In this document: positions 1 to 6,621 of the stretch, piece by piece
Layout: each line of letters opens with the position of its first letter
Position numbering within the stretch: the stretch's first letter is position 1
Source: an uncultured Collinsella sp.
GTDB taxonomy: Bacteria; Actinomycetota; Coriobacteriia; Coriobacteriales; Coriobacteriaceae
Direction: 5' to 3'
DNA: 6,748 bases
NCBI GenBank assembly: GCA_900554905.1
Contig: USJB01000071.1
Span: forward strand, 1 to 6,748
Position numbers and translations under genes: made by a program
Notes under the pieces: model-generated
The model's input: only the letters and a program-made list of their open reading frames with translations
Told to the model about the DNA's origin: nothing
Databases searched by the model: none

Positions 1-2550
1 ACGGCTGCGGTTGCCGGTTTCTACCACCTGGGCTTTGGTCTGGGTGCCTACGTGCTGCCGATCGTCATTTTGCTGTTTGCCGCCACGCTCTTTTTAGGCG
101 AGGACTCGCCGCTCAACATTCGCTCGGTCGCGGGCGGAGCCGTGGTCTTTATCGCCGTCGTCTCCATTCTTTCGCTGATGGTGCCGGGTACGAGCGACTC
201 GTGTGACCTTATGTTCACGCCGCAAAACCTGTCCGCCTCGGGTGGCTACATCGGTGCGTTTATTGCGAGCGCGCTGCAGAATGCCCTGGGTAAGCCTATC
301 GCGATGGTGGTCCTGTTGGGTCTGGCCGTCGTTGGTTTTGTCATCATTGGCTTTTCGGTGGGTGGCGTGCTGCGCTCTGCCCGCGATCGTGCGGCCGATT
401 TTGCCGAGCGCCGTCGTGCCGACGTCAACGCGAGCCCGTGGGGTGACGACGAAGCCCTGTCGGTGCCCGGCGTTGCCCGTCCGCACCTGAGCATTCTTCG
501 TCAAAAGGGCTCCGATGCTGCCGTGACCACGGTTATGGGCAACGATGTGGACCCGGTTTTGGACGATGACGACGAGGACGAGAATCCGTTTGTCGACGTA
601 TCCGATGCCGTGGAGGCCGAGCGCGCTAAGACGACGCTGCTGCCGCGTCGCCATGCCAAGAAGGGCAAGGCTGCGCCTAAGCTCAATACGAGCGAGCCCG
701 ACCCGTCCTGGTCCGATAGCGAGATTGAGCTTACCGAGGGCGATGACGGGGACGACGAGGCTCCGATTGAGACCGCAAAGACAACTTTGCTGCCGCGTCG
801 CCATGCAAAGCGCGACCAGGTAACCGGCCAGCTTTCGATGGAAGACGACCCCGATAAGATTGACGAGTCCGAGCCGCCGTTTGCCGTGAATCCTGTCTCG
901 GCAGCTCCGCAGATTCCCGACTTCTTGAAGCATCCCAAGGTTGCCGATACGGCTGTCGCGGGCGCTGCCGAGGCTCCTACTTCTAGCGATGGGGGAGCGG
1001 TCAATGCCCCCGCGGATAACGAGGGCGAAGAAGAGGATGGCCTTAAGCTTCCGCCACTCGAAATCCTGCATGCCAACCCGCAGTCGGCGTCCTCCGCGTC
1101 TTCTGACAAGGAGCTGGAACAGACTGCCGAGTCGCTTCAGTCCACGTTGCTTGAGTTTGGCCGCAGTGCCCGCGTGGTCGGCTGGATCGCCGGCCCCACG
1201 GTGACGACCTTTAAGCTGCAACCTGGCGAGGGCGAGCGCGTGAGCAAGATTTCGAGTCTTGAGGATGACATCGCGCTGTCGCTTGCTGCCCAGTCCGTGC
1301 GTATTTTTGCTCCGATTCCCGGCACCTCGCTCGTGGGTATCGAGATCCCCAATCGCAAGCGTCAGAACGTCAACTTGGGCGACGTGCTGCCCTATGTGAA
1401 GGGCGGTCCGCTTGAGCTCGCAATCGGGCGCGATGCCGAGGGCACGCCGGTCGTCGCCGACCTTGCCAAGATGCCCCACCTGCTGATCGCCGGTACCACG
1501 GGTTCCGGTAAGTCGGTCATGATCAACTCCATCATCACGACTCTGCTCATGCGCGCCCTTCCCGAGGACGTTCGCCTGATCATGGTCGACCCCAAGCGCG
1601 TCGAGCTTGCGGGCTATAACGGTCTGCCGCATCTTTACGTGCCTGTAGTGACCGAGCCCAAGCAGGCCGCGAGCGCTCTGCAATGGGCCGTGTCCGAGAT
1701 GGAGCGTCGCCTGAAGGTCTTCGAGCGCCTTAACGTACGCAAGATCTCGACCTATAACGAAAAGCAGGCCGCCGGCGAGTTTGAGCATTACGACAACCCG
1801 CCGCAAAAGATGCCCTACCTGGTCATCATCATTGACGAGCTCTCGGACCTGATGATGGTCGCCGGTAAGGATGTCGAGGCCTCGATCGTGCGTATCGCCC
1901 AGCTGGGCCGTGCCGCCGGTATTCATCTTATCGTGGCCACGCAGCGCCCCAGTTCCAATGTGGTGACGGGCCTCATCAAGGCCAACATCACCAACCGCAT
2001 CGCCTTTAACGTCGCCACGGGCATCGACTCGCGCGTCATCATCGACCAGATGGGTGCCGAAAAGCTCACCGGTTTGGGCGACATGCTGTTCTCCAAGGTC
2101 GACTGGGGCAAGCCCCGCCGTATCCAGGGCTGCTTTGTCTCGGATGACGAAATCAACGAGATTGTCGAGTTCGTCAAGTCGCAGAGCGAGCCCGACTACC
2201 ACGAGGAGATCCTGTCTGCCGTGGCGCCCGCTTCCATGTCCATGGCGTGTGGCGGCGGCATTGTCCGTACCGGAGTCGCCGAGCCGCAAGACGATGATCC
2301 GCTCATCTGGGAAGCCGCCCATATTGTGGTGGATTCGCAGCTTGGCTCCACATCTGGCCTGCAACGCCGCCTGAAGGTTGGCTATGCGCGTGCCGGGCGT
2401 ATTATGGATATGCTGGAAGAAAAGGGTGTCGTCGGACCGCCCGACGGTTCCAAGCCGCGCGAGGTCCTACTGGATGAAGAAGGCCTTGCCGCGCTGGAAT
2501 CCGTCGACGCAGAGATGGCACGTGAAGATCGTGAGTTTGGAGGATTCTGA
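1..2550 (+). CDS. ftsK: DNA translocase FtsK/SpoIIIE (5' partial)
   Basis: Hexameric ATPase that pumps chromosomal DNA through the closing division septum. The reading frame is open from base 1, so the true start lies upstream and 849 codons are visible. Numbering from base 1, three membrane segments are seen at about residues 14-33, 43-61 and 100-120, consistent with the end of a four-helix FtsK membrane domain. An acidic, probably disordered linker follows (about 125-345). The motor (about 348-740) has Walker A GTTGSGKS (498-505), Walker B LVIIIDE (607-613) and the family motif ATQRP followed by GLIKANI. A C-terminal winged-helix gamma domain (about 768-835, with STSGLQRR and SKPREVL) would read polar DNA signals and contact XerD in known homologues. 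The linker holds a duplicated basic motif, listed separately. The stop overlaps the next start. FtsK and SpoIIIE cannot be separated from sequence alone, but no sporulation context is seen. Confidence 0.97.
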   Translation, partial: TAAVAGFYHLGFGLGAYVLPIVILLFAATLFLGEDSPLNIRSVAGGAVVFIAVVSILSLMVPGTSDSCDLMFTPQNLSASGGYIGAFIASALQNALGKPIAMVVLLGLAVVGFVIIGFSVGGVLRSARDRAADFAERRRADVNASPWGDDEALSVPGVARPHLSILRQKGSDAAVTTVMGNDVDPVLDDDDEDENPFVDVSDAVEAERAKTTLLPRRHAKKGKAAPKLNTSEPDPSWSDSEIELTEGDDGDDEAPIETAKTTLLPRRHAKRDQVTGQLSMEDDPDKIDESEPPFAVNPVSAAPQIPDFLKHPKVADTAVAGAAEAPTSSDGGAVNAPADNEGEEEDGLKLPPLEILHANPQSASSASSDKELEQTAESLQSTLLEFGRSARVVGWIAGPTVTTFKLQPGEGERVSKISSLEDDIALSLAAQSVRIFAPIPGTSLVGIEIPNRKRQNVNLGDVLPYVKGGPLELAIGRDAEGTPVVADLAKMPHLLIAGTTGSGKSVMINSIITTLLMRALPEDVRLIMVDPKRVELAGYNGLPHLYVPVVTEPKQAASALQWAVSEMERRLKVFERLNVRKISTYNEKQAAGEFEHYDNPPQKMPYLVIIIDELSDLMMVAGKDVEASIVRIAQLGRAAGIHLIVATQRPSSNVVTGLIKANITNRIAFNVATGIDSRVIIDQMGAEKLTGLGDMLFSKVDWGKPRRIQGCFVSDDEINEIVEFVKSQSEPDYHEEILSAVAPASMSMACGGGIVRTGVAEPQDDDPLIWEAAHIVVDSQLGSTSGLQRRLKVGYARAGRIMDMLEEKGVVGPPDGSKPREVLLDEEGLAALESVDAEMAREDREFGGF
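625..810 (+). repeat. Duplicated AKTTLLPRRHAK motif in FtsK linker
   Basis: Two copies of a 12-residue basic motif lie at 625-660 and 775-810, exactly 150 bases (50 codons) apart. The protein copies are identical (12/12). The 36-base DNA copies differ at five positions, all synonymous, and share a 19-base identical core (638-656 and 788-806). Acidic sequence surrounds both copies, including a DDDDEDE run at 562-582. The pattern suggests that protein sequence, not DNA, is being conserved. It may be a short docking motif for a partner, but the partner is unknown. Confidence 0.9.
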
Positions 2551-2552
2551 TG
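2539..2552 (+). promoter_or_regulatory. Shine-Dalgarno and TGATG overlap coupling ftsK to the next gene
   Basis: GGAGG at 2539-2543 lies six bases before ATG at 2550-2552, inside the last codons of ftsK. The ftsK stop TGA (2548-2550) shares its A with the start codon. This fixes the start of the downstream gene and predicts translational coupling of the two proteins. Confidence 0.9.
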
Positions 2553-4061
2553 GCTGCACGCTTTGGTGACATGCTGCTCGAGCAGCGTCGCCGAATGGGC
2601 CTTTCCATTCAGCAGGTCGCCAACACCATCAAAATCAGGCCGCAGATCATCGAGTTTTTCGAGACCGGTAACTTTGCTTCGATGCCGCCGCGCGGCTATG
2701 CGCAGGGCATGATTTCGAGCTATGCGCGCTTTTTGGGCCTCAATCCGCGCGAGGTCGTCAATGCCTACTTTGACGACCTGATGGCATACGAACGCGAGAC
2801 GTCGCAGCAGGGCGGTCGTTTTCAGGATGCCGCCGGCTACGTCAATTCGCGTTCCTCGGTCGATAACGGGCGCTTCCTGATGGTTCAGGGCGGTCGTTCG
2901 ACTCGCTATGGACAGCGTCCTCAGCAGGCCGGTTATATTACTGAGACGGGTTCGGGCGAGGAGATTCGCTCACAGCGTGACCGGTTCCGCAGTACGCCGA
3001 TGCCCGAGGACCGTGCACTTCCCGCTGCTCGCGGCGTGGCGCGTGACCCTCGTGCCGGCTACGGCGACGGCGGCTATTCCGATCGCGGTTACCGTGGTGT
3101 CTCTATGGGACGCTCTCGCGGTGGCTATGCGGATGCCGATACCACGCAGGTGACGCCGCGTCTTCGCTCTCAATCACAGCCGTATGGCCAGCGCTCTTCG
3201 GCTCCGCGTTCGGGCCAGCGTGGCTATCAAGGCCGCGGTGAACTTGCGCCCCGCTCGGGTCAGCGCAGCCTTCAGGGCCAGGGTGGCTATCGCGGCCGTT
3301 CCGATAGCAATCGTGGTCGTATGCCTCAGGGAGGCGGCCGCAACAGTTCCAGTCGTGGACGCGGCGGATCACGTACTCCTCAAAACAACGGGCTCGATCC
3401 ACGTATCGTCTACGCCGGCATCGGTGCCGTGGTGTTGCTGCTGATTGTGCTCATCGTGGTGCTTCTGCGCGGCTGCGCATCTTCGGCGCCCGAGAACACG
3501 CCCGAGACGCCCGCTGCTACCAAGACGACGACCAAGAAGTCTTCTAAGAAGACCGAAACGGTCGACGAGGACGAAGACACCGATGAGGCGACGGATGAGT
3601 CGACTGATTCGGACGCTACCAAGACGACGGCAAAGAAGGAAGTTAACGCGGTCACGAAGGTCAAAGTCTCCGTTGCCAAGGGAAAGACCGCGTGGATTGA
3701 GGTCAAGGTCGACGGCAAGTCGGTCTATGGCGCTCAGGCGACCGGTCCCTTTGAGCAGGAATACACGCCCGAGTCCTCGATCGAGATCACCACGTCCAAG
3801 CCTTCCGATGTCACCGTTACCAAGAACGGTGAAAAGGTCCGTTACGATACCAAGACCTCGGGCGTGGCGCGTGTGACGATCACCGTTCCCAAGAAGGAGA
3901 CGTCTGATTCCGAGAATGGTGAAAGTTCTGATGGTACCGACACCACCGATGGTACCGATACCACCGACGGTACCGATGCCCAGTCCACGGATGGCGCCGA
4001 TACCGCAACTGACGGTCAGACACCCACCGATTCTACCGACAATTCGTACGATAGCTACTAG
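2550..4061 (+). CDS. rodZ: RodZ-like helix-turn-helix membrane protein
   Basis: Probable bitopic cell-shape or division scaffold of the RodZ family, 503 residues. Residues 1-77 form a RodZ-type helix-turn-helix (LSIQQVANTIKIR, then SYARFLGLNPREVV), which in E. coli RodZ binds MreB rather than DNA. Residues 86-280 are low-complexity and rich in Arg, Gly, Gln, Ser and Tyr. One membrane helix lies at about 286-306, with an Arg-rich inner side. Outside are a Lys/Thr and acidic linker (311-365), a beta-rich module (366-447) resembling the RodZ C-terminal DUF4115-type domain, and an acidic Ser/Thr tail with DGTDTT repeats. The start is set by an ideal GGAGG. Position next to ftsK and upstream of pgsA and cinA matches Bacillus ymfM (RodZ). 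The disordered regions are far more elaborate than in E. coli RodZ. MreB is not in this window, so an MreB partner is inference; a divisome role beside FtsK is the alternative. Confidence 0.8.
   Translation: MAARFGDMLLEQRRRMGLSIQQVANTIKIRPQIIEFFETGNFASMPPRGYAQGMISSYARFLGLNPREVVNAYFDDLMAYERETSQQGGRFQDAAGYVNSRSSVDNGRFLMVQGGRSTRYGQRPQQAGYITETGSGEEIRSQRDRFRSTPMPEDRALPAARGVARDPRAGYGDGGYSDRGYRGVSMGRSRGGYADADTTQVTPRLRSQSQPYGQRSSAPRSGQRGYQGRGELAPRSGQRSLQGQGGYRGRSDSNRGRMPQGGGRNSSSRGRGGSRTPQNNGLDPRIVYAGIGAVVLLLIVLIVVLLRGCASSAPENTPETPAATKTTTKKSSKKTETVDEDEDTDEATDESTDSDATKTTAKKEVNAVTKVKVSVAKGKTAWIEVKVDGKSVYGAQATGPFEQEYTPESSIEITTSKPSDVTVTKNGEKVRYDTKTSGVARVTITVPKKETSDSENGESSDGTDTTDGTDTTDGTDAQSTDGADTATDGQTPTDSTDNSYDSY
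2805..3389 (+). other. Arg/Gly/Tyr-rich disordered region of the RodZ-like protein
   Basis: Residues 86-280 contain about 34 Arg, 37 Gly and 10 Tyr and no Lys. There are ten RG dipeptides, clustered between residues 161 and 272, plus GGY and RGGS-type motifs. The composition resembles RGG/YG regions of eukaryotic RNA-binding proteins. It lies between the helix-turn-helix and the membrane helix and is therefore predicted to be cytoplasmic. Function is not known; RNA, acidic protein or lipid headgroup binding are all possible. Confidence 0.75.
3201..3266 (+). repeat. APRSGQR direct repeat in RodZ-like disordered region
   Basis: The heptapeptide APRSGQR occurs at 3201-3221 and 3246-3266, 15 residues apart. 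Each is followed by a related Gln-Gly segment (GYQGRG, and SLQGQGGYRGR). The DNA copies differ at five of 21 bases, all synonymous, so this is an older duplication or one held by selection on the protein. Confidence 0.8.
3405..3467 (+). other. Transmembrane helix of the RodZ-like protein
   Basis: Residues 286-306 are an uninterrupted run of Ile, Val, Leu, Ala and Gly, preceded by Arg285 and followed by RGC at 307-309. With a long Arg-rich N-terminal half and no signal peptide, the expected topology is N-terminus inside and C-terminus outside. Confidence 0.9.
3930..3980 (+). repeat. 18-base tandem repeat encoding DGTDTT
   Basis: About 2.8 copies of an 18-base unit (3930-3947, 3948-3965, 3966-3980) encode DGTDTT, DGTDTT and DGTDA in the extracellular tail. 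Each copy contains GGTACC. Copies differ mainly by C/T changes in Asp codons. The tail beyond residue 449 has no basic residue and ends in NSYDSY. Such repeats often vary in copy number between strains. Confidence 0.85.
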
Positions 4062-4087
4062 GCCGCTCGTACGCGAAAGGAAACATC

Positions 4088-4585
4088 ATGGCTAAAGATT
4101 CCAGCTTCGACGTCGTGTCCGAGGTCAACATGCAAGAGGTCGACAACGCCTTCCAGCAGACCACGCGCGAGATTTCCCAGCGCTATGACCTTAAGGATTC
4201 CGGCGCCACGATCGAGCTTTCGAAGGGCGACAAGCTCTTTACGATCAACGCCCCGGCCGACTTTGTCTCCAAGCAGATTGTCGACGTGCTGAGCTCCAAG
4301 CTCATCAAGCGCGGCATTGACCTCAAGGCTGTCTCGTGGGATGCTCCGCAGGCGGCATCGGGCGGTACCGTGCGCGTGCTCGGCCACATCGTCGAGGGTA
4401 TCGACCAGACGACTGCCAAGAAGATCAATAAGGACATCAAGGATCAGAAGCTTAAGGTCAAGGTGACGATTGAGGCCGACAAACTGCGTGTTTCCTCTGC
4501 TTCCAAGGATGCGCTGCAGACCGTGATCCAGTTCCTGCGCGACCAGGACTACGGCCAGCCGCTGCAGTTCACCAACTACCGCTAA
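4088..4585 (+). CDS. yajQ: YajQ-family nucleotide-binding protein
   Basis: Small cytoplasmic protein of the YajQ/UPF0234 family, 165 residues, close to the usual length of about 163. Family hallmarks are SFDVVSEV near the N-terminus, RYDLKDSGATIEL at about 32-44, and the C-terminal DQDYGQPLQFTNYR. The fold is two ferredoxin-like domains. Family members bind nucleotides; a Xanthomonas member binds cyclic di-GMP and acts with a transcription factor, but the role in Gram-positive bacteria is unsettled and the ligand here cannot be read from sequence. The start is supported by AAAGGA at 4076-4081, six bases upstream. The gap to the RodZ-like gene is 26 bases with no terminator, so it is probably cotranscribed. 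Its presence between rodZ and rimO is not part of the Bacillus order as I recall it. Confidence 0.93.
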   Translation: MAKDSSFDVVSEVNMQEVDNAFQQTTREISQRYDLKDSGATIELSKGDKLFTINAPADFVSKQIVDVLSSKLIKRGIDLKAVSWDAPQAASGGTVRVLGHIVEGIDQTTAKKINKDIKDQKLKVKVTIEADKLRVSSASKDALQTVIQFLRDQDYGQPLQFTNYR

Positions 4586-4592
4586 TTCTTTC

Positions 4593-4614
4593 GAAAGGAC
4601 CGCTCTCCAACATG
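4593..4614 (+). promoter_or_regulatory. rimO ribosome-binding site with long spacing
   Basis: GAAAGGA at 4593-4599 is a seven-base match to the anti-Shine-Dalgarno complement, but lies 12 bases before ATG at 4612, longer than the six seen for the neighbouring genes. No in-frame start codon lies between the site and the ATG. The ATG gives a normal RimO N-terminus, so the start stands and initiation may be weaker than for yajQ. Confidence 0.7.
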
Positions 4615-5961
4615 GATACTCCGTTGGGCTCCGTACTCTATATCACCCTCGGGTGCGCCAAGAACGAGGTCGATACCGACCGTATGCGTTCGCTGCTGTC
4701 CGCCGCAGGCTACGAGGAGGCATTCGATCCACAGGATGCCGATATCGCCATCGTCAATACTTGCTCGTTCCTCGCCTCCGCAACGTCCGAGAGCATCGAG
4801 ACCACGCTCGAGCTCGCCAATGAGGTTCAGGACGGCGTTCGTTCTTGCCCCATCGTCATGTGCGGCTGCGTGCCGTCGCGCTATGGCGATGACCTGCCTG
4901 ACGAGCTGCCCGAGGTCGCTGCCTTTGTGAAGGCCGACGAGGAAGACGGCATCGTGGCGGTCATCGATGGCGTGCTGGGTGTCGAGCGTGAGATTGCAGC
5001 CTATATCCCGCAGGTCAAGCGTACCGTCGAGGGTGCGGTTGCCTACGTCAAGATTTCCGATGGCTGCAATCGTTTTTGCAGCTTCTGCATGATTCCCTAC
5101 ATCCGCGGCCGCTATCATTCGCGCAATGCCGAGAGCATCATCTCCGAGGTGCGCGACCTGGTTGCCGGCGGTGTGCGCGAGATCGTGCTGATCGGCCAGG
5201 ACACGGGCATCTGGGGTACTGACTTTGCGGATGAGGGCGTCTCCGAGGGCTCGCCGCGCAATCTGGCGCAGCTGCTGCAGGCCGTTGCTGAGGCGGTGCG
5301 TCCTCATAACGTGTGGGTCCGCGTACTCTACCTGCAGCCCGAGGGCATGACCGACGAGCTTATCGAGACCATTCGCGATACGCCCGAGGTGCTGCCCTAT
5401 ATCGATATCCCCGTTCAGCACTGCGACGCGCGCATCCTCAAGGCTATGCGCCGTTCTGGTTCTCGCCAGGAGCTCGAGGACCTGTTCCGCGATCTGCGTG
5501 AGCGTATCCCCGGCATCGTGATCCGTTCCACGGCCATGGTCGGCTTCCCGACCGAGACCGACGACGAGTTCCGCGACCTTATCGACTTTATGGACACCGT
5601 CGGCTTTGACTACACGAGCGTCTTTGCCTACTCGCAGGAGGAGGGCAGCCTGGCCGCTAAGATGGAGGGTCAGGTCGATGAGGAGGTTAAGCTTGAGCGT
5701 GCCCAGGAGGCCATGGACCTAGCCGAGTCGCTCGGTTTTGCCGCCACGGCGGCCCATGTGGGCGAGCGCGCCCAGGTGATTGTCGACGGCATCGAGGAGA
5801 CCGAGGACGGTGCCGAGCTCATCGGACATGCCTGGTTCCAGGCGCCCGATTCCGATGGCGCGGTCCACTTGGACGCCAGCGAGGCGTCCGTGGGCGATAT
5901 TCTGACTGTCGAGTTTACCGATAGCTTCTGCTATGAGCTTATCGGCCATGTTGTGGAGTAG
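4612..5961 (+). CDS. rimO: Ribosomal protein S12 methylthiotransferase RimO
   Basis: Radical SAM enzyme that adds a methylthio group to the beta carbon of a conserved aspartate in ribosomal protein S12 (Asp88 in E. coli), using two iron-sulfur clusters and S-adenosylmethionine. The N-terminal UPF0004 domain carries the three cluster cysteines Cys15 (LGCAKNEVD), Cys51 (NTCSF) and Cys86 (CGCVPSR). The radical SAM motif CxxxCxxC is Cys152, Cys156 and Cys159, followed by MIPYIRGRYHSR. A C-terminal TRAM domain spans about 384-449 with QAPDSDGAV. The LGCAKN signature favours RimO over the tRNA enzyme MiaB, which normally has a GCQMN-type motif. Length (449) is normal for the family. It lies 26 bases after yajQ and nine before pgsA, with no terminator between, so it is likely part of the operon. 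Confidence 0.96.
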   Translation: MDTPLGSVLYITLGCAKNEVDTDRMRSLLSAAGYEEAFDPQDADIAIVNTCSFLASATSESIETTLELANEVQDGVRSCPIVMCGCVPSRYGDDLPDELPEVAAFVKADEEDGIVAVIDGVLGVEREIAAYIPQVKRTVEGAVAYVKISDGCNRFCSFCMIPYIRGRYHSRNAESIISEVRDLVAGGVREIVLIGQDTGIWGTDFADEGVSEGSPRNLAQLLQAVAEAVRPHNVWVRVLYLQPEGMTDELIETIRDTPEVLPYIDIPVQHCDARILKAMRRSGSRQELEDLFRDLRERIPGIVIRSTAMVGFPTETDDEFRDLIDFMDTVGFDYTSVFAYSQEEGSLAAKMEGQVDEEVKLERAQEAMDLAESLGFAATAAHVGERAQVIVDGIEETEDGAELIGHAWFQAPDSDGAVHLDASEASVGDILTVEFTDSFCYELIGHVVE

Positions 5962-5973
5962 GAGAGCATCGTG
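5960..5973 (+). promoter_or_regulatory. pgsA ribosome-binding site overlapping the rimO stop
   Basis: AGGAG at 5960-5964 uses the last two bases of the rimO stop TAG (5959-5961) and sits six bases before GTG at 5971. It decides the GTG start for pgsA. A ribosome ending on rimO would stop directly over the site, which suggests coupling. Confidence 0.8.
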
Positions 5974-6609
5974 GCAAACGAGAGCAATAAGGAACTGACG
6001 AGTGTTTGGACGCCCGCCAACATCGTGACGTGCGTTCGCATCGTCTTTATCCCGGTGTTCATGATCGTGTCGGCGCTTTCTCACACGAGTGTTGCCGGTA
6101 CGGATTGGAGCACCTTCGACGGCCCGCTCGCCGCCGCTGCCTTCATTCTGTATGTGATCCTGTCGTGCACCGATAAGGTTGACGGTTATCTGGCGCGCTC
6201 GCGCAACGAGATCACCGACTTCGGTAAATTCTTGGACCCCATCGCCGATAAGCTGCTCGTGTTCTCGGCCCTGCTGCTGTTCTTGGATTTTGGCGCGGTG
6301 ACCGTGTGGTCGGTGTTCATTATCCTGTTCCGCGAGCTTCTGGTGAGCGCCCTGCGCATGGTCGCGAGTGCGGCCGGTGTGGTCGTTGCGGCCGATAAGC
6401 TCGGCAAGTACAAGACGGCAACCACGATGGTCTCCATCTGCGGCTATCTGTGCGTCTTTGCGATGGCCGGCCTCCAGTTGGGGCCTGCGGAGCTGTTGCT
6501 CGGTCTCTATGGCGTCTCACGCTTCCTGTACGCCGTGGCCGTTATCCTGACCGTTATCTCGGGCGCTCAGTACTTCTGGAACTGCCGCAAGATCGTCTTT
6601 TCGGTCTAG
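5971..6609 (+). CDS. pgsA: CDP-diacylglycerol-glycerol-3-phosphate phosphatidyltransferase
   Basis: Integral membrane enzyme making phosphatidylglycerophosphate and CMP from CDP-diacylglycerol and glycerol 3-phosphate, the committed step to phosphatidylglycerol and cardiolipin. The CDP-alcohol phosphatidyltransferase motif is complete: Asp68, Asp71-Gly72, Ala75-Arg76, Gly85, Asp89 and Asp93, with correct spacing. Further PgsA-like features are TPANIVTCVRI at the N-terminus, Arg121-Glu122 and GKYKT (145-149). Several hydrophobic segments are visible (about 17-37, 53-66, 95-120, 150-165, 172-200). At 212 residues the length is typical or slightly long. It starts at GTG, fixed by AGGAG. The position before a cinA-type gene is the common pgsA-cinA arrangement. 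A different head-group acceptor cannot be excluded, but context and motifs favour PgsA. Confidence 0.94.
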   Translation: MANESNKELTSVWTPANIVTCVRIVFIPVFMIVSALSHTSVAGTDWSTFDGPLAAAAFILYVILSCTDKVDGYLARSRNEITDFGKFLDPIADKLLVFSALLLFLDFGAVTVWSVFIILFRELLVSALRMVASAAGVVVAADKLGKYKTATTMVSICGYLCVFAMAGLQLGPAELLLGLYGVSRFLYAVAVILTVISGAQYFWNCRKIVFSV

Positions 6610-6621
6610 GTCCTGGTGGGC

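Noticed and set aside
94..2364. A 756-codon open frame on the minus strand, antisense to ftsK
   Set aside because: It mirrors the coding frame of ftsK, whose GC-rich third positions remove stop codons on the other strand. Its translation is rich in Arg, His, Gly and Asp with no recognisable domain and no upstream ribosome-binding site of note.
3465..3480. Possible lipobox (LLRGC) at the end of the RodZ-like membrane helix
   Set aside because: The segment is over 285 residues from the N-terminus, so it cannot be a lipoprotein signal peptide, and Arg at the -2 position does not fit a lipobox.
3445..3876. A 143-codon Arg-rich frame on the plus strand inside the RodZ-like gene
   Set aside because: It is the shifted frame of Lys/Thr/Asp codons of the real gene, which has a good start signal and domain structure. 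The Arg-richness is a frame artefact.
3930..3980. Calcium-binding Asp loops in the DGTDTT tail
   Set aside because: Asp residues are spaced every three positions, but no complete EF-hand or RTX-type consensus is present, so calcium binding cannot be claimed.
4047..4052. TACGAT as a -10 element of a promoter before yajQ
   Set aside because: No matching -35 element lies 16-18 bases upstream, and the hexamer encodes the conserved-looking end of the RodZ-like tail. No support for a start site here.
4062..4087. Terminator or riboswitch in the intergenic gaps
   Set aside because: The gaps are 26 bases or less, with no stable GC-rich hairpin followed by a T run in any of them.
4582..5421. A 279-codon open frame on the minus strand inside rimO
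   Set aside because: Fully covered by rimO with clear catalytic motifs on the plus strand; the antisense translation shows no family features and is explained by base composition.
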